From: Acidithiobacillus ferrivorans
GTDB lineage: Bacteria > Pseudomonadota > Gammaproteobacteria > Acidithiobacillales > Acidithiobacillaceae
Assembly: GCA_020723125.1 (NCBI GenBank)
Contig: DYJM01000001.1
Span: 1-34,120 of the forward strand
Length of the DNA stretch: 34,120 nt
Direction: 5' to 3'
Positions 16,540 to 25,019 of the stretch are shown one piece after another; the first letter of the stretch is position 1, and each line of letters begins with the position of its first letter. Below the pieces are notes generated by a model. The model worked only from the letters and a program-made list of their open reading frames with translations, was not told where the DNA came from and made no database searches. A program made the translations under genes and the position numbers.

Positions 16540-17895
16540 TCATGCAAAAGCATTGATCAGACCCAAATGCACTTTAAGAACAGTGGAAGGCGCCGTACTC
16601 TCCAGCGGCTCTGTCATGGATTTGACAGTGTCCGCCGGGGTTGATCTGTTTTTGGAAAAAAACCGTCCACCGCCATCTGTGCCCACATTGGCTTGACCAA
16701 GACTCATCCCCACAGCGGCAAAGCTTTGTTGTAACTGCGGGATGGCCGTGCTGATAGCCTGGAGAACCTCCGGATGCGGCGATATAAAAGTCGCACTTGC
16801 CTGTCCATTGGCCTGAATATCCAAATGCACTTCCAGTGGGCCTAAATGCGGCGGATTGAGTTGTAATGTTGCCTGCTGAATCCCCTGCCCCAACAGGAAC
16901 TGAACCTGCTGCCCGAGAGCTTCACCCCACTGAGGATTCGCACCGACCGGGGCGGCCACAACCTGCGCAGCAGGCGTAGATGCAGGGGGTGGTAACATGA
17001 TCGTACTGGCAAGTAACGGCGGCGCACCATTGCCTGCAAGGCTGACTCCCGGATCAGAAACGGCCTTTAATAATTGCGTGGAGGGATCAGCCCAGGAAGT
17101 GCTGAAAGCACTTGATGCGACAGATTGCGGGCCGGTATTGGAACTCGCAGCGCATGCCTGGGCGAGATTCTGCAGAAAATGTCCGACCATTTGTGAAGAT
17201 GACCCATCTTTAATGGCAGAATGCACTACTGCAGCAGTCAATTTTCCGTCCGTAGCCGGGTGATCAGCATCTGCTAACCGTAAAAGGCCCGGTTGCGAAG
17301 ACCGGGGCAAAACAGACTTTACTGATACTTGTGCTGACTGATTCCCGCTACCACCCATATGGGTAGCAGCGTCACCCTCTCCAGAAATGTTACCGGACGA
17401 AAGCGTCTGACTGGAATCCGGCGGCATGATGACAGGTAACGGCAGCACTCCACTTGGCAAATTTTCTACCATTGAAGCAGGTAAATTGACTGATTGAACC
17501 TTCGATTTGTTATGGTCATCGTCTTTGGCAACCGGTACATTTTGATCCCTGACATTTAACTGCGACTGTGACTGCGGCAAACTTTTGCCGCTTACGGATT
17601 GCATGAAATCCGCCAAGTCTGCCTGCGCAGTTTTAGCCAAGGGTTGCGAACGCTCATTGTGATCCGAATCCGAATTCAGCTTCAGTTTAGAATTCCGCTT
17701 GGAATTCAGCATCGGATCCTGGTGCTCTGGTGACTTTTGCGGCTGCGGCGTTTCCCGTGATTGCTGTTTTGCCATGACCGCAGCAAATTTTGTACTGTCA
17801 GACTTTTCCTTGCCTGCTGGCGCGCTGCCCTTACCCACGGGGTTTGGGGCAAGACTTGATGAAGACACGGGGTTGACGATACTTACGGCTGCCAT
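16540..17895 (-). CDS. fliK: FliK, hook-length control protein
   Basis: FliK is a secreted molecular ruler that measures the hook and triggers the FlhB specificity switch. The 451-residue protein has a long low-complexity Ser/Gln/Lys-rich N-terminal two-thirds. The compact C-terminal hook-control domain (about 315-405) contains GQQVQFLLGQGIQQATLQLNPPHLGPLEVHLDIQ and ISPHPEVLQAISTAIPQLQQSFAAVGMSLGQANV. The GAGGA Shine-Dalgarno lies about 9 bases before the ATG. A sigma-54 promoter at 17936-17951 precedes it, so fliK probably opens a fliK-M-N-O-P-Q-R-flhB transcript. Confidence 0.95.
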   Translation of the reverse strand: MAAVSIVNPVSSSSLAPNPVGKGSAPAGKEKSDSTKFAAVMAKQQSRETPQPQKSPEHQDPMLNSKRNSKLKLNSDSDHNERSQPLAKTAQADLADFMQSVSGKSLPQSQSQLNVRDQNVPVAKDDDHNKSKVQSVNLPASMVENLPSGVLPLPVIMPPDSSQTLSSGNISGEGDAATHMGGSGNQSAQVSVKSVLPRSSQPGLLRLADADHPATDGKLTAAVVHSAIKDGSSSQMVGHFLQNLAQACAASSNTGPQSVASSAFSTSWADPSTQLLKAVSDPGVSLAGNGAPPLLASTIMLPPPASTPAAQVVAAPVGANPQWGEALGQQVQFLLGQGIQQATLQLNPPHLGPLEVHLDIQANGQASATFISPHPEVLQAISTAIPQLQQSFAAVGMSLGQANVGTDGGGRFFSKNRSTPADTVKSMTEPLESTAPSTVLKVHLGLINAFA

Positions 17896-17935
17896 CCGGA
17901 CAAATCCTCAGCTTAAAATTTTCAGACAGTACCCA

Positions 17936-17951
17936 TGCAAATTCCACACCA
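17936..17951 (-). promoter_or_regulatory. Sigma-54 (RpoN) promoter for fliK and downstream genes
   Basis: The minus strand reads TGGTGTGGAATTTGCA, with GG and GC 10 bases apart and a perfect TTGCA -12 box; the CAC part of the -24 box is degenerate. Predicted start is near 17925, about 30 bases before the fliK ATG. It overlaps the last codons of the preceding fliJ frame region. Confidence 0.65.
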
Positions 17952-17953
17952 GC

Positions 17954-18394
17954 TTATTGACAGCCGGGGCGACGATTCGCCCATTCATCCAGTTCTTTCT
18001 GAATCTTGCGCAACTCCAGCTCGTGTTGTTCCATCTCGATACGCCGTGCCAGGGCGGCAAAGCCTTTTTCCTGGGCACGAGCAGAAGCCCATTCCGACTG
18101 GATTTGCGCCACGCTTTGCTGCTGACGCAGGGCATTTTCCTTCTGAATCTGCAGGACCTGCTCCAGTTGATGAATGAAATTGCGGGTATCCAGAGCCTGC
18201 GCACTGAGGATTCCTGAAGTCTCGGCAGCAATGGCCTGATTTCGATACTGCTGCAGATAATTTTCCAGGAGTTGCAACTTCTGCTGCACTTCATTCAGTA
18301 AACTTCGCTGCTTGCCCAGCCGAACGGCAATTTCTTTCTGTCTTTTATCAGCGTCTTCCCGCAAAAATAACAAGACGTTCTGGCGGCCCATCAT
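17954..18394 (-). CDS. fliJ: FliJ, export ATPase stalk/chaperone-cycling protein
   Basis: FliJ is a coiled-coil protein that sits in the FliI hexamer like the gamma stalk of F1-ATPase and interacts with FlhA. The 146-residue product is almost wholly helical, rich in Gln, Glu and Arg, with no hydrophobic segment, and has two antiparallel coiled-coil halves. The family-type C-terminus includes FAALARRIEMEQHELELRKIQKELDEW. It begins 6 bases after fliI, the standard place for fliJ. Sequence conservation in this family is low, so the assignment relies on both composition and position. Confidence 0.9.
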   Translation of the reverse strand: MMGRQNVLLFLREDADKRQKEIAVRLGKQRSLLNEVQQKLQLLENYLQQYRNQAIAAETSGILSAQALDTRNFIHQLEQVLQIQKENALRQQQSVAQIQSEWASARAQEKGFAALARRIEMEQHELELRKIQKELDEWANRRPGCQ

Positions 18395-18400
18395 CTATAA

Positions 18401-19768
18401 CTAACCCTCTTCCATATATGTTGCCATGATCTGCGCCAATTGCTCCTGACTGCTCTGCAAAGACACGGACTGCTGCTGATTCTGGCGGAGAAATCCCAGA
18501 ATGGCCGGATAAGCACGGACTGCCTGATCCAGCAATGGATCCATGCCCGGCGTATACGCACCCACTGCAATCAGATCCTGATGCTCCCGATAACGACTGT
18601 AGAGACGTTTTAAACGATGCAACTGATTGATCTGAGCAGAAGACACGATGTTGGGCATGACCCGACTGATGGATGCTTCCAGATCGATGGCCGGATAATG
18701 GCCCTGTTCCGCCAGACTGCGCGACAAAACCAGATGTCCGTCAAGAACTGCCCGGGCGTTGTCGGCAATAGGGTCTTGTTGATCATCCCCTTCCATCAAA
18801 ACGGTATAAAAAGCCGTAATGCTCCCGCCGCCCACCGGACCGTTGCCCGCCCGCTCCACCAGTGCCGGCAGCCGCGCAAAAACCGAAGGTGGATAACCGC
18901 GAACCGCCGGAGGCTCCCCCACGGCCAGGGCAATTTCTCTTTGGGCCATGGCATAGCGGGTGAGTGAATCCATGAGCAGCAAAACATGCTTTCCCTGATT
19001 ACGAAAATATTCGGCGATGGCGGTGGCCAGATGGGCCCCACGAATCCGGGTCAAAGCCGGAACGTCGGCAGGCGCCGCGACCACCACAGCCCGACGCAGC
19101 CCCTGGGCACCAAGAATATCTTCTATGAATTCCTTGACTTCACGACCACGTTCACCAATCAGCCCCACCACAATCACGTCGGCATCGGTGTTTCGCGCCA
19201 TCATACCCAACAAAACACTTTTGCCGACACCACTCCCGGCAAAAAGCCCCATGCGCGCGCCGCGACCAATGGTAAACAAGGCATTGATGGCGCGCACCCC
19301 AACATCCAGGGGGCGATTAACCGGGGCACGCTGCATGGGATTGATGCTGACACCCAACAGAGGCACGGGGATGAGTCCTGATACCGGGCCAAGACCATCC
19401 AGAAACTGACCCTGTCCATCCATTACGCGACCCAGAAGACGTTCGCTGACACTCGCCTGTGCTTCCCCGGACAAGGGCTGCACCCGGGCACCGGGCCTGA
19501 CTCCGTGCAAATCACCAGCAGCCATCAACTGCAGTTTTTCGTTGTGAAAACCGACCACTTCGGCATCAATACTGCGTTGATTGCCGGCTTCTACCCGGCA
19601 GCGGGTGCCGACACTCACATCAAACCCTTCGGCTTCCAGAACCAGTCCTACCATGCGCACCAGGCGACCGCTGGGTAACAAAGCGGGGAATGTTTCAGGT
19701 AATCTTTGCGTATAATGATTCAGGGCGTCTCCCCACAATTTTTGCCGATCAGCAAAGCGCAACATCAT
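18401..19768 (-). CDS. fliI: FliI, flagellar export ATPase
   Basis: FliI is the F1-beta-like hexameric ATPase of the flagellar export apparatus. From the ATG at 19768 it has 455 residues. It contains the Walker A/P-loop AGSGVGKS (177-184), VGLIGERGREVKEFIEDILG, Walker B LLLMDSLTRYAMAQREIALAVGEPP, and the arginine/phosphate region GSITAFYTVLMEGDDQQDPIADNARAVLDGHLVLSR. The start codons ATGATG overlap the fliH stop (TGA 19767-19765), so either 19768 or 19765 is used. A longer upstream frame to 19810 is unlikely because it lies deeper inside fliH. Confidence 0.97.
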   Translation of the reverse strand: MMLRFADRQKLWGDALNHYTQRLPETFPALLPSGRLVRMVGLVLEAEGFDVSVGTRCRVEAGNQRSIDAEVVGFHNEKLQLMAAGDLHGVRPGARVQPLSGEAQASVSERLLGRVMDGQGQFLDGLGPVSGLIPVPLLGVSINPMQRAPVNRPLDVGVRAINALFTIGRGARMGLFAGSGVGKSVLLGMMARNTDADVIVVGLIGERGREVKEFIEDILGAQGLRRAVVVAAPADVPALTRIRGAHLATAIAEYFRNQGKHVLLLMDSLTRYAMAQREIALAVGEPPAVRGYPPSVFARLPALVERAGNGPVGGGSITAFYTVLMEGDDQQDPIADNARAVLDGHLVLSRSLAEQGHYPAIDLEASISRVMPNIVSSAQINQLHRLKRLYSRYREHQDLIAVGAYTPGMDPLLDQAVRAYPAILGFLRQNQQQSVSLQSSQEQLAQIMATYMEEG

Positions 19769-20517
19769 ACCGAAAGCTCGCCAAACAAGCGTTCGAGGAC
19801 GGCACGCCAACGATTTTCCAGACGCAAATCAAGCTGAGTAGCGGCATGATCAATATCCCGATCCAGCCAACGGCGGTCGGGTCTGGCCGCATTATCATCC
19901 AGACCCGCAGAAACCAGAACGCCCCCCCTTTCTATTTGAGGATCAGCAAGCAAGCCCACTCCCTGGTCGGCAAGTTCGGGCATGAGACGCTGCAGCATAT
20001 CCACATCATCAGGATGCAAACGAATAACCGGGTTGACACTCCGCAGAGGTACCGCGCGCAACGCTTCCTTCAACAAGGGTAGCAAGATTTCCGGGCGCAG
20101 CCGCAATTCGTGACGAATAACCTGGCGGGCGATTTCCAGAGACAGCGCCAGCAAGGATTGCTCAACACTGGCATCCAGGGCTTGTAAGGGCGAGAAAAAA
20201 CCGGAAAGAATATCCTGCAAAGAACGTCTTTCAGCTTCAGCCCGGGCCAGCCCCTCTTGATAGCCTTCGGCCTGCCCTTCTTTGTAACCCTGCTGATAAC
20301 CCTGTTCATGCCCTTTCTGCTCACTTTCCGCATAAATGGCCTGGAGTTGTTCGGCAGTTGGTAAAGCGAGGGCGGCGGCAGAAAGGGTTTCGCCTTCTTC
20401 CGGGGGAGACCCTGTCCCACCTTGGGAAGCTGTTGAAAAATTTTTGACATCCGGCAATTGCCAGCGCTGGACCTGAGCACTGCTGTCTCTGGAGATGATC
20501 TCCGCACGCTTGTTCAC
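19765..20517 (-). CDS. fliH: FliH, negative regulator and anchor of the export ATPase
   Basis: FliH dimers bind FliI and tether it to FliN at the C-ring. The best start is the GTG at 20517, giving 250 residues beginning with the family-type RAEIISRDSSAQVQRWQLPD. An ATG at 20583 lies 53 bases inside fliG and would add an uncharacteristic segment. The middle carries the diagnostic Gly-repeat helix (EQGYQQGYKEGQAEGYQEG, GxxxG pattern), and the C-terminal half binds FliI (SLEIARQVIRHELRLRPEILLPLLKEALRAVP). It starts 13 bases past the fliG stop and overlaps fliI by up to 4 bases. Confidence 0.93.
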   Translation of the reverse strand: MNKRAEIISRDSSAQVQRWQLPDVKNFSTASQGGTGSPPEEGETLSAAALALPTAEQLQAIYAESEQKGHEQGYQQGYKEGQAEGYQEGLARAEAERRSLQDILSGFFSPLQALDASVEQSLLALSLEIARQVIRHELRLRPEILLPLLKEALRAVPLRSVNPVIRLHPDDVDMLQRLMPELADQGVGLLADPQIERGGVLVSAGLDDNAARPDRRWLDRDIDHAATQLDLRLENRWRAVLERLFGELSV

Positions 20518-20530
20518 AGGGACTGCCCAA

Positions 20531-21541
20531 TCACAACATGGCCTCGCTGCTGCCACCACCCAGGCTGAGCTGACCGGCGGCATCCAGTCGTGTAGCTATC
20601 TGCAAAATCGCCTTCTGACTGCTTTCCACCTCACTGACCCGTACCGGGCCTTTGGCCTCCAGATCATCGCGCAGCATCTCTGCCGCACGTTTGGACATGT
20701 TGGCAAAGAATTTTTCGCGCAAGGCGGCATTGGCACCCTTCAGCGCCGTCACTAAACCATCCGAGGGGATTTCACGCAGTAACACCTGCATGCTGCGGTC
20801 ATCCAGCTTGATCAGGTCGTCAAAGACAAACATTTTCTCCTGGACCTTTTCAGCCAACTCATCGTCGGTCTCACGCATATTGTCGAGAATGCGGGATGAA
20901 AGACTGGTTTCCAGCCGGTTCAGAACGTCAGCCGCCGCCTTTGGTCCGCCCAGGCTGGCAACCTGCAGGCTTTGCGCTTCACCGGAAATTTGTTCCTCCA
21001 GAATTTCATTCAACTCGCGAATGGCCGCAGGTTGCACCGTTTCCAGGCTGGCCAGACGCATCATGGCTTCACTGACCAGGCGATCAGGAAGATGATGAAT
21101 GACCTCTCCCGCCTGCTCCGGCTCCATATAGGCAAAAATCATGGCAACCACCTGGGGATGCTCCAGTTTGATCAAGTCGGCTATGGAACGGGCATCCATC
21201 CATTTCAGATTTTCCAGACCACTGGCATCACCACCATGAAGAATCCGATCAATCAGACTACCCGCTTTATCCTCACCCAGAGCCTTGGTCAACATGGTCC
21301 GAATATACTGGTCACTACCCACTCCCAGAGAAGTCTGGCGCTCCAGACGGGAGCGAAAATCCGAAAGAACCACCTGTACCTGGTCCGTGGAAATGTGCGA
21401 CATCCGGGCCATTGCCGCACCGAGCTTCTGCACTTCTCGCGGTCCCAGGTGGCGCATGACTTCAGCAGCTTCATCCTCACCGAGACTCAACAAAAGAATG
21501 GCACTACGATCCATGCCACTGAGAACTTCACTCGTGCTCAT
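20531..21541 (-). CDS. fliG: FliG, flagellar motor switch/torque ring protein
   Basis: FliG forms the torque-bearing ring of the rotor that meets MotA. From the ATG at 21541 the protein has 336 residues and starts MSTSEVLSGMDRSAILLLSLGEDEAAEVMRHL. The frame remains open upstream to 21715, but that part lies inside fliF. The middle domain contains the EHPQ motif (LEHPQVVAMIFAYM) and a PxxxxxxVxxRL-like segment. The C-terminal torque helix region carries the charged residues of FDDLIKLDDRSMQVLLREIPSDGLVTALKGA. The start overlaps the end of fliF by 14 bases. Confidence 0.97.
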   Translation of the reverse strand: MSTSEVLSGMDRSAILLLSLGEDEAAEVMRHLGPREVQKLGAAMARMSHISTDQVQVVLSDFRSRLERQTSLGVGSDQYIRTMLTKALGEDKAGSLIDRILHGGDASGLENLKWMDARSIADLIKLEHPQVVAMIFAYMEPEQAGEVIHHLPDRLVSEAMMRLASLETVQPAAIRELNEILEEQISGEAQSLQVASLGGPKAAADVLNRLETSLSSRILDNMRETDDELAEKVQEKMFVFDDLIKLDDRSMQVLLREIPSDGLVTALKGANAALREKFFANMSKRAAEMLRDDLEAKGPVRVSEVESSQKAILQIATRLDAAGQLSLGGGSSEAML

Positions 21542-23234
21542 TAGACAACCATTCTTTGACAACCTGGGCTGCTCTGGCCGGGTCTTGCATGACCAGCTGC
21601 CGGGACACATACAAATCGGTTTCCAGGGGATTACCGGGAATGTTGACCTGCTCGCGAATGGCTTCAGCATTAGCCATTGCTGCTGCTGATTCTGGAGAGG
21701 CGGCCTGCGCCTCATTCACGGATTTTTCTCCAGGTTCCATATCCGCACTCTCCATGCCGGGTTCCTGGCGCGCACGACGTTTTAAAAGCGGGCGGACAAC
21801 ACCAAAATAGAGGAGCAAAGCCACAAAAAGGATGACCAGATAACGCAGCCCGCTGTTCAGGAGATTCAGGAACCAGGACTGCTGCCACCAGGGCAAAGCG
21901 CTTGCCGCTGACTGGGTAACGAAAGGCATATTGACGACCTTGACCGTATCGCCCCGCTTGGCATTATAGCCGATGGCATCTTCCACCAGTTGCTGGATTT
22001 GCGCCAGTTGTGCCGTCGATAAAGGCTTTGCCTTGACGACACCCAGAGAATTTTCGGAAACCTGATCATCGACAAGCACTGCAACAGACAGGCGTTTAAC
22101 GGTTCCCACCGGCTGAACCGTGTGCACAATGGTCTTGTCCACATCGTAGTTGGTGGTTGAATCCGCACTACTTTCAGTAGGCGCCAGCATTTTCAGGGTG
22201 GGGGCAAGAGCAATAAGCGCTCCAGGTGACAAATTGGAAGCCACCGGCGCAACCAGGGGCGCTATCGCCACGCCGGGCGGCGTGTTGGAGAGCGCTCCAG
22301 GAACCCCGTAAGGCCCGAAACCACCGGTGCCGGAAGTGCTATGGGTCTGCTGGCTGAGAATCTGACCCTTACCATAACTCACCGAACTGCTTTCACTTTT
22401 GGCGAAATCAATATCTGCCGATACGGCTACGCGCACGCCTTTGGCACCGACAATAGGGGTCAGAATGGCCCGAATACGTTTTTCGTATTGCTGGTCCACG
22501 CTACGCTGGTAAGCCAACTGGGAAGGTTGTAATCCATTATCCGCATTGCCACGGGTGCTCAGTATATTGCCATGCTGATCCACTACCGTAACATTCTTGT
22601 CCATCAGCCCCGGCACGCTGGCAGCAACCAGATGAACAATGCCTGCCACCTGGGCGCCGCTGAGTTCGCGACCGGGATACAAGTTCAACATCACCGAAGC
22701 CGTGGGTTTTTCCTGCTCGCTCAGGAATACCGAGGGCTTGGGCATGGCCAGATGTACTTTGGCACCTTCCACAGAACTGAGGGAGGCAATGGTTCTTTCC
22801 AGAGAACCTTCCAAAGCACGCTGGTAATTGACGTGCTCCACAAAATCACTGGTACCCATGGGTTCATGGTCGAGAATGGCGAAACCCACGCCGGCACCTT
22901 TGGGTAACCCGTCTGCGGCCAATTTCATGCGGGTCGCATAAACCTGATTGGCTGGTACGGAAATCACTGTACCGCCATCACCGATTTGGTAGGGCACATT
23001 CAGCTTTTGTAACTCGGCAATAACCTGCCCACCATCACGATCCGAAAGATTGGTGTAGAGCACCTTGTAGGAAGGGCTTCCATTCATGAAAATCACGGCA
23101 AAAAGAACGGCAAGCACGGCAGCCAGAGCCACCAATACGCCCAGACGGCGATTCGGCGGCAGCTCCTGCCAGCGTCGCTGCACCTGTGCGGCTCCGGCTG
23201 CCAGGTTGAGATTCGTCGCGGCTTCAGTCGCCAT
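21528..23234 (-). CDS. fliF: FliF, MS-ring protein
   Basis: FliF builds the MS-ring in the inner membrane, the base on which rotor and export gate assemble. The 568-residue product has an N-terminal membrane helix (LGVLVALAAVLAVLFAVIFM, about 29-48). Periplasmic ring-building motifs follow (KVLYTNLSDRDGGQVIAELQKLNVPYQ, ALEGSLERTIASLSSVEGAKVHLAMPKPSVFL). A second helix (YLVILFVALLLYFGVV) and a cytoplasmic tail that binds FliG complete it (QLVMQDPARAAQVVKEWLSNE). It starts 36 bases after fliE, as in standard fliEFG operons. Confidence 0.98.
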   Translation of the reverse strand: MATEAATNLNLAAGAAQVQRRWQELPPNRRLGVLVALAAVLAVLFAVIFMNGSPSYKVLYTNLSDRDGGQVIAELQKLNVPYQIGDGGTVISVPANQVYATRMKLAADGLPKGAGVGFAILDHEPMGTSDFVEHVNYQRALEGSLERTIASLSSVEGAKVHLAMPKPSVFLSEQEKPTASVMLNLYPGRELSGAQVAGIVHLVAASVPGLMDKNVTVVDQHGNILSTRGNADNGLQPSQLAYQRSVDQQYEKRIRAILTPIVGAKGVRVAVSADIDFAKSESSSVSYGKGQILSQQTHSTSGTGGFGPYGVPGALSNTPPGVAIAPLVAPVASNLSPGALIALAPTLKMLAPTESSADSTTNYDVDKTIVHTVQPVGTVKRLSVAVLVDDQVSENSLGVVKAKPLSTAQLAQIQQLVEDAIGYNAKRGDTVKVVNMPFVTQSAASALPWWQQSWFLNLLNSGLRYLVILFVALLLYFGVVRPLLKRRARQEPGMESADMEPGEKSVNEAQAASPESAAAMANAEAIREQVNIPGNPLETDLYVSRQLVMQDPARAAQVVKEWLSNEHE

Positions 23235-23270
23235 CAGCAGAATCTACGCAAGTGCCCGAAACGCATGGAA

Positions 23271-23594
23271 TCATGCCTGTATGTTCATGATGTCCTGATA
23301 CGCAGAAACCAGCTTGTTGCGCACCTGAAGCATGGCCTGAAAGGAAAGATCCGCTTTTTGCGAAGCAACCATCACTTGACTGAGACTGACCGACTTGTCG
23401 CCACTGGAAAAATCCGACTGCAGTGCATTCGCCTGACTTTGTTGATTATTGACCGACTCAACCAGGCTTTTCAGGGTGTTGGCGAAGTCGTCGGGACCGG
23501 TGGTGGATTTATCCGGCACTTTGACACCCTGTGCCTGATCAGCCAGAGCACGCAACTGCGTCATTAGGGAATCCAGGGAATCTACACTGCTCAT
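23271..23594 (-). CDS. fliE: FliE, MS-ring/rod junction protein
   Basis: FliE joins the MS-ring to the proximal rod and is the first substrate exported. The 107-residue product has the usual length and the highly conserved C-terminus (DLSFQAMLQVRNKLVSAYQDIMNIQ). Upstream of that, VSLSQVMVASQKA also fits the family. A TAGGTG-type Shine-Dalgarno precedes the ATG, and the sigma-54 promoter at 23631-23646 makes it the probable first gene of the fliEFGHIJ transcript. Confidence 0.97.
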   Translation of the reverse strand: MSSVDSLDSLMTQLRALADQAQGVKVPDKSTTGPDDFANTLKSLVESVNNQQSQANALQSDFSSGDKSVSLSQVMVASQKADLSFQAMLQVRNKLVSAYQDIMNIQA

Positions 23595-23630
23595 GGTCGC
23601 ACCTATCGTTTATTTTTCCTGAAAATTACA

Positions 23631-23646
23631 AGCAATATCCGAGCCA
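23631..23646 (-). promoter_or_regulatory. Sigma-54 (RpoN) promoter for fliE operon
   Basis: The minus strand reads TGGCTCGGATATTGCT: -24 TGGC and -12 TTGCT with GG and GC separated by exactly 10 bases, one mismatch to TGGCAC-N5-TTGCW. Predicted start is near 23620, about 26 bases before the fliE ATG. It lies directly after the fleR stop, so FleR or the FleQ-like protein is the expected activator. Confidence 0.8.
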
Positions 23647-23649
23647 GTT

Positions 23650-25014
23650 TTATCCCAAATCATAACCGGCTTCCCGAAAGCGCTGGATTTTGTGGCGCAA
23701 AGTCCTGGGACTGATGCCCAAACGCTCTGCGGCCTGAGTCTTTGAACCACGACTCTGGCTCAAGGCCAAGGCAATGGCTTCGCGTTCATGGCGGGCACGC
23801 AGATCATCCAGGGCCACAACCGGGTCTGCAGTTTCTACCGCCAATGTAGGACTCTCCCCAGGTAAAGGTATGCTTGCAGACGATCCCTGTAAACCCAGAT
23901 CATCTACTTGAATGTCATTTTCTACCGAGAGAATGAGCGCACGTTGCAGGGCATTTTCCAGTTCGCGCACGTTGCCGGGCCATTCATAAAAGCAGAGCTG
24001 CTGTTTTGCTGCCATACTGAGCCCTTTTACGGGAAGCCCCATCTGCTGACAGTGCCGCCTCAACAAGTGCTCGGAAAGCGGCAAAATATCCGCCTGGCGT
24101 TCGCGCAATGGCGGAATCCGTATGGGAAAAACCTGCAGTCGATAATACAGATCTTCGCGCAGTACGCCTTCTGCCACGGCCTGGCGCAAATCCCGATTAC
24201 TGGTGGCGATCAGCCGAATATCGAGGGTAATGGTCTGCTTGCCGCCGACCCGCTCCAGCTCCCGCTCCTGCAGCACCCGCAGTAATTTGGCCTGCAATTG
24301 AACAGGCATTTCTGTCACTTCATCCAGCAGCAGCGTACCGCCTTGAGCCTGCTCGAACTTTCCAGCGCTACTCTGCGCCGCACCCGTAAATGCCCCCTTT
24401 TCATGCCCGAACAAAGTGGCTTCGAGAAGGGTTTCCGGAATGGCCGCACAATTGACAGCAATAAATGGCCCCGCCTGACGGCGGCTTTGCTGGTGGATAT
24501 AACGGGCCAACACTTCTTTCCCCACACCGCTTTCGCCCATCAGCAATACGGTGGCATCCGTGGAAGCTACCTTTTTCGCCATTTCCAGCGTTGCCAACAT
24601 GGCCGGAGACTGCGCTACAGGTCCCTGGCTATCGGCCGGCAAATGCGGAATAGCAAATTTACGCAGCTTTTCCAGCAGAACATCTACCGTAAAGGGTTTC
24701 ACCACATAATCTACCGCACCATTTTGCAAAGCCTGCACCGCCTCGGAAATCGTACCCCAGGCGGTCATCATCAATACCGGCGGTGCGTCATGTTGTACGC
24801 TCAAGCTTTTCAAAAGGGCATAACCATCCATGGGACGCATCTGCACATCACTGACCACCAGATCAAAAGACTTAGCCGCCAACAGGCGTAATGCCGCCGT
24901 TCCATCTTCGGCCCATTGCACCCGGTAGCCCTGATCCTCCAGCCCCTCCTGCAAGGCTTCGGCCAGATATTCATCATCTTCAACCAGTAAAATGCGTGCC
25001 TGGTATTGCTCCAT
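23650..25014 (-). CDS. fleR: FleR/FlrC-type sigma-54 response regulator
   Basis: This NtrC-family activator is phosphorylated by FleS and turns on mid-class flagellar genes with RpoN. From the ATG at 25014 it has 454 residues. The receiver domain (1-~120) has the acidic pair in LLVEDD, phospho-acceptor Asp56 (VVSDVQM), Thr84 and Lys106. The AAA+ domain (about 135-370) has Walker A GESGVGKE (160-167) and the sigma-54 loop GAFTGA (207-212). A Fis-type helix-turn-helix closes the protein (SKTQAAERLGISPRTLRHKIQRF). The 25014 start is preceded by AGGAGTAGGAAGC and lies 5 bases after fleS; a longer frame reaches 25068 inside fleS. Confidence 0.95.
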   Translation of the reverse strand: MEQYQARILLVEDDEYLAEALQEGLEDQGYRVQWAEDGTAALRLLAAKSFDLVVSDVQMRPMDGYALLKSLSVQHDAPPVLMMTAWGTISEAVQALQNGAVDYVVKPFTVDVLLEKLRKFAIPHLPADSQGPVAQSPAMLATLEMAKKVASTDATVLLMGESGVGKEVLARYIHQQSRRQAGPFIAVNCAAIPETLLEATLFGHEKGAFTGAAQSSAGKFEQAQGGTLLLDEVTEMPVQLQAKLLRVLQERELERVGGKQTITLDIRLIATSNRDLRQAVAEGVLREDLYYRLQVFPIRIPPLRERQADILPLSEHLLRRHCQQMGLPVKGLSMAAKQQLCFYEWPGNVRELENALQRALILSVENDIQVDDLGLQGSSASIPLPGESPTLAVETADPVVALDDLRARHEREAIALALSQSRGSKTQAAERLGISPRTLRHKIQRFREAGYDLG

Positions 25015-25019
25015 GCTTC

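Noticed and set aside
21542-21715. Upstream extension of the fliG frame
   Set aside because: It lies inside fliF and the FliG family begins at the MSTSEVLSGMDRS segment.
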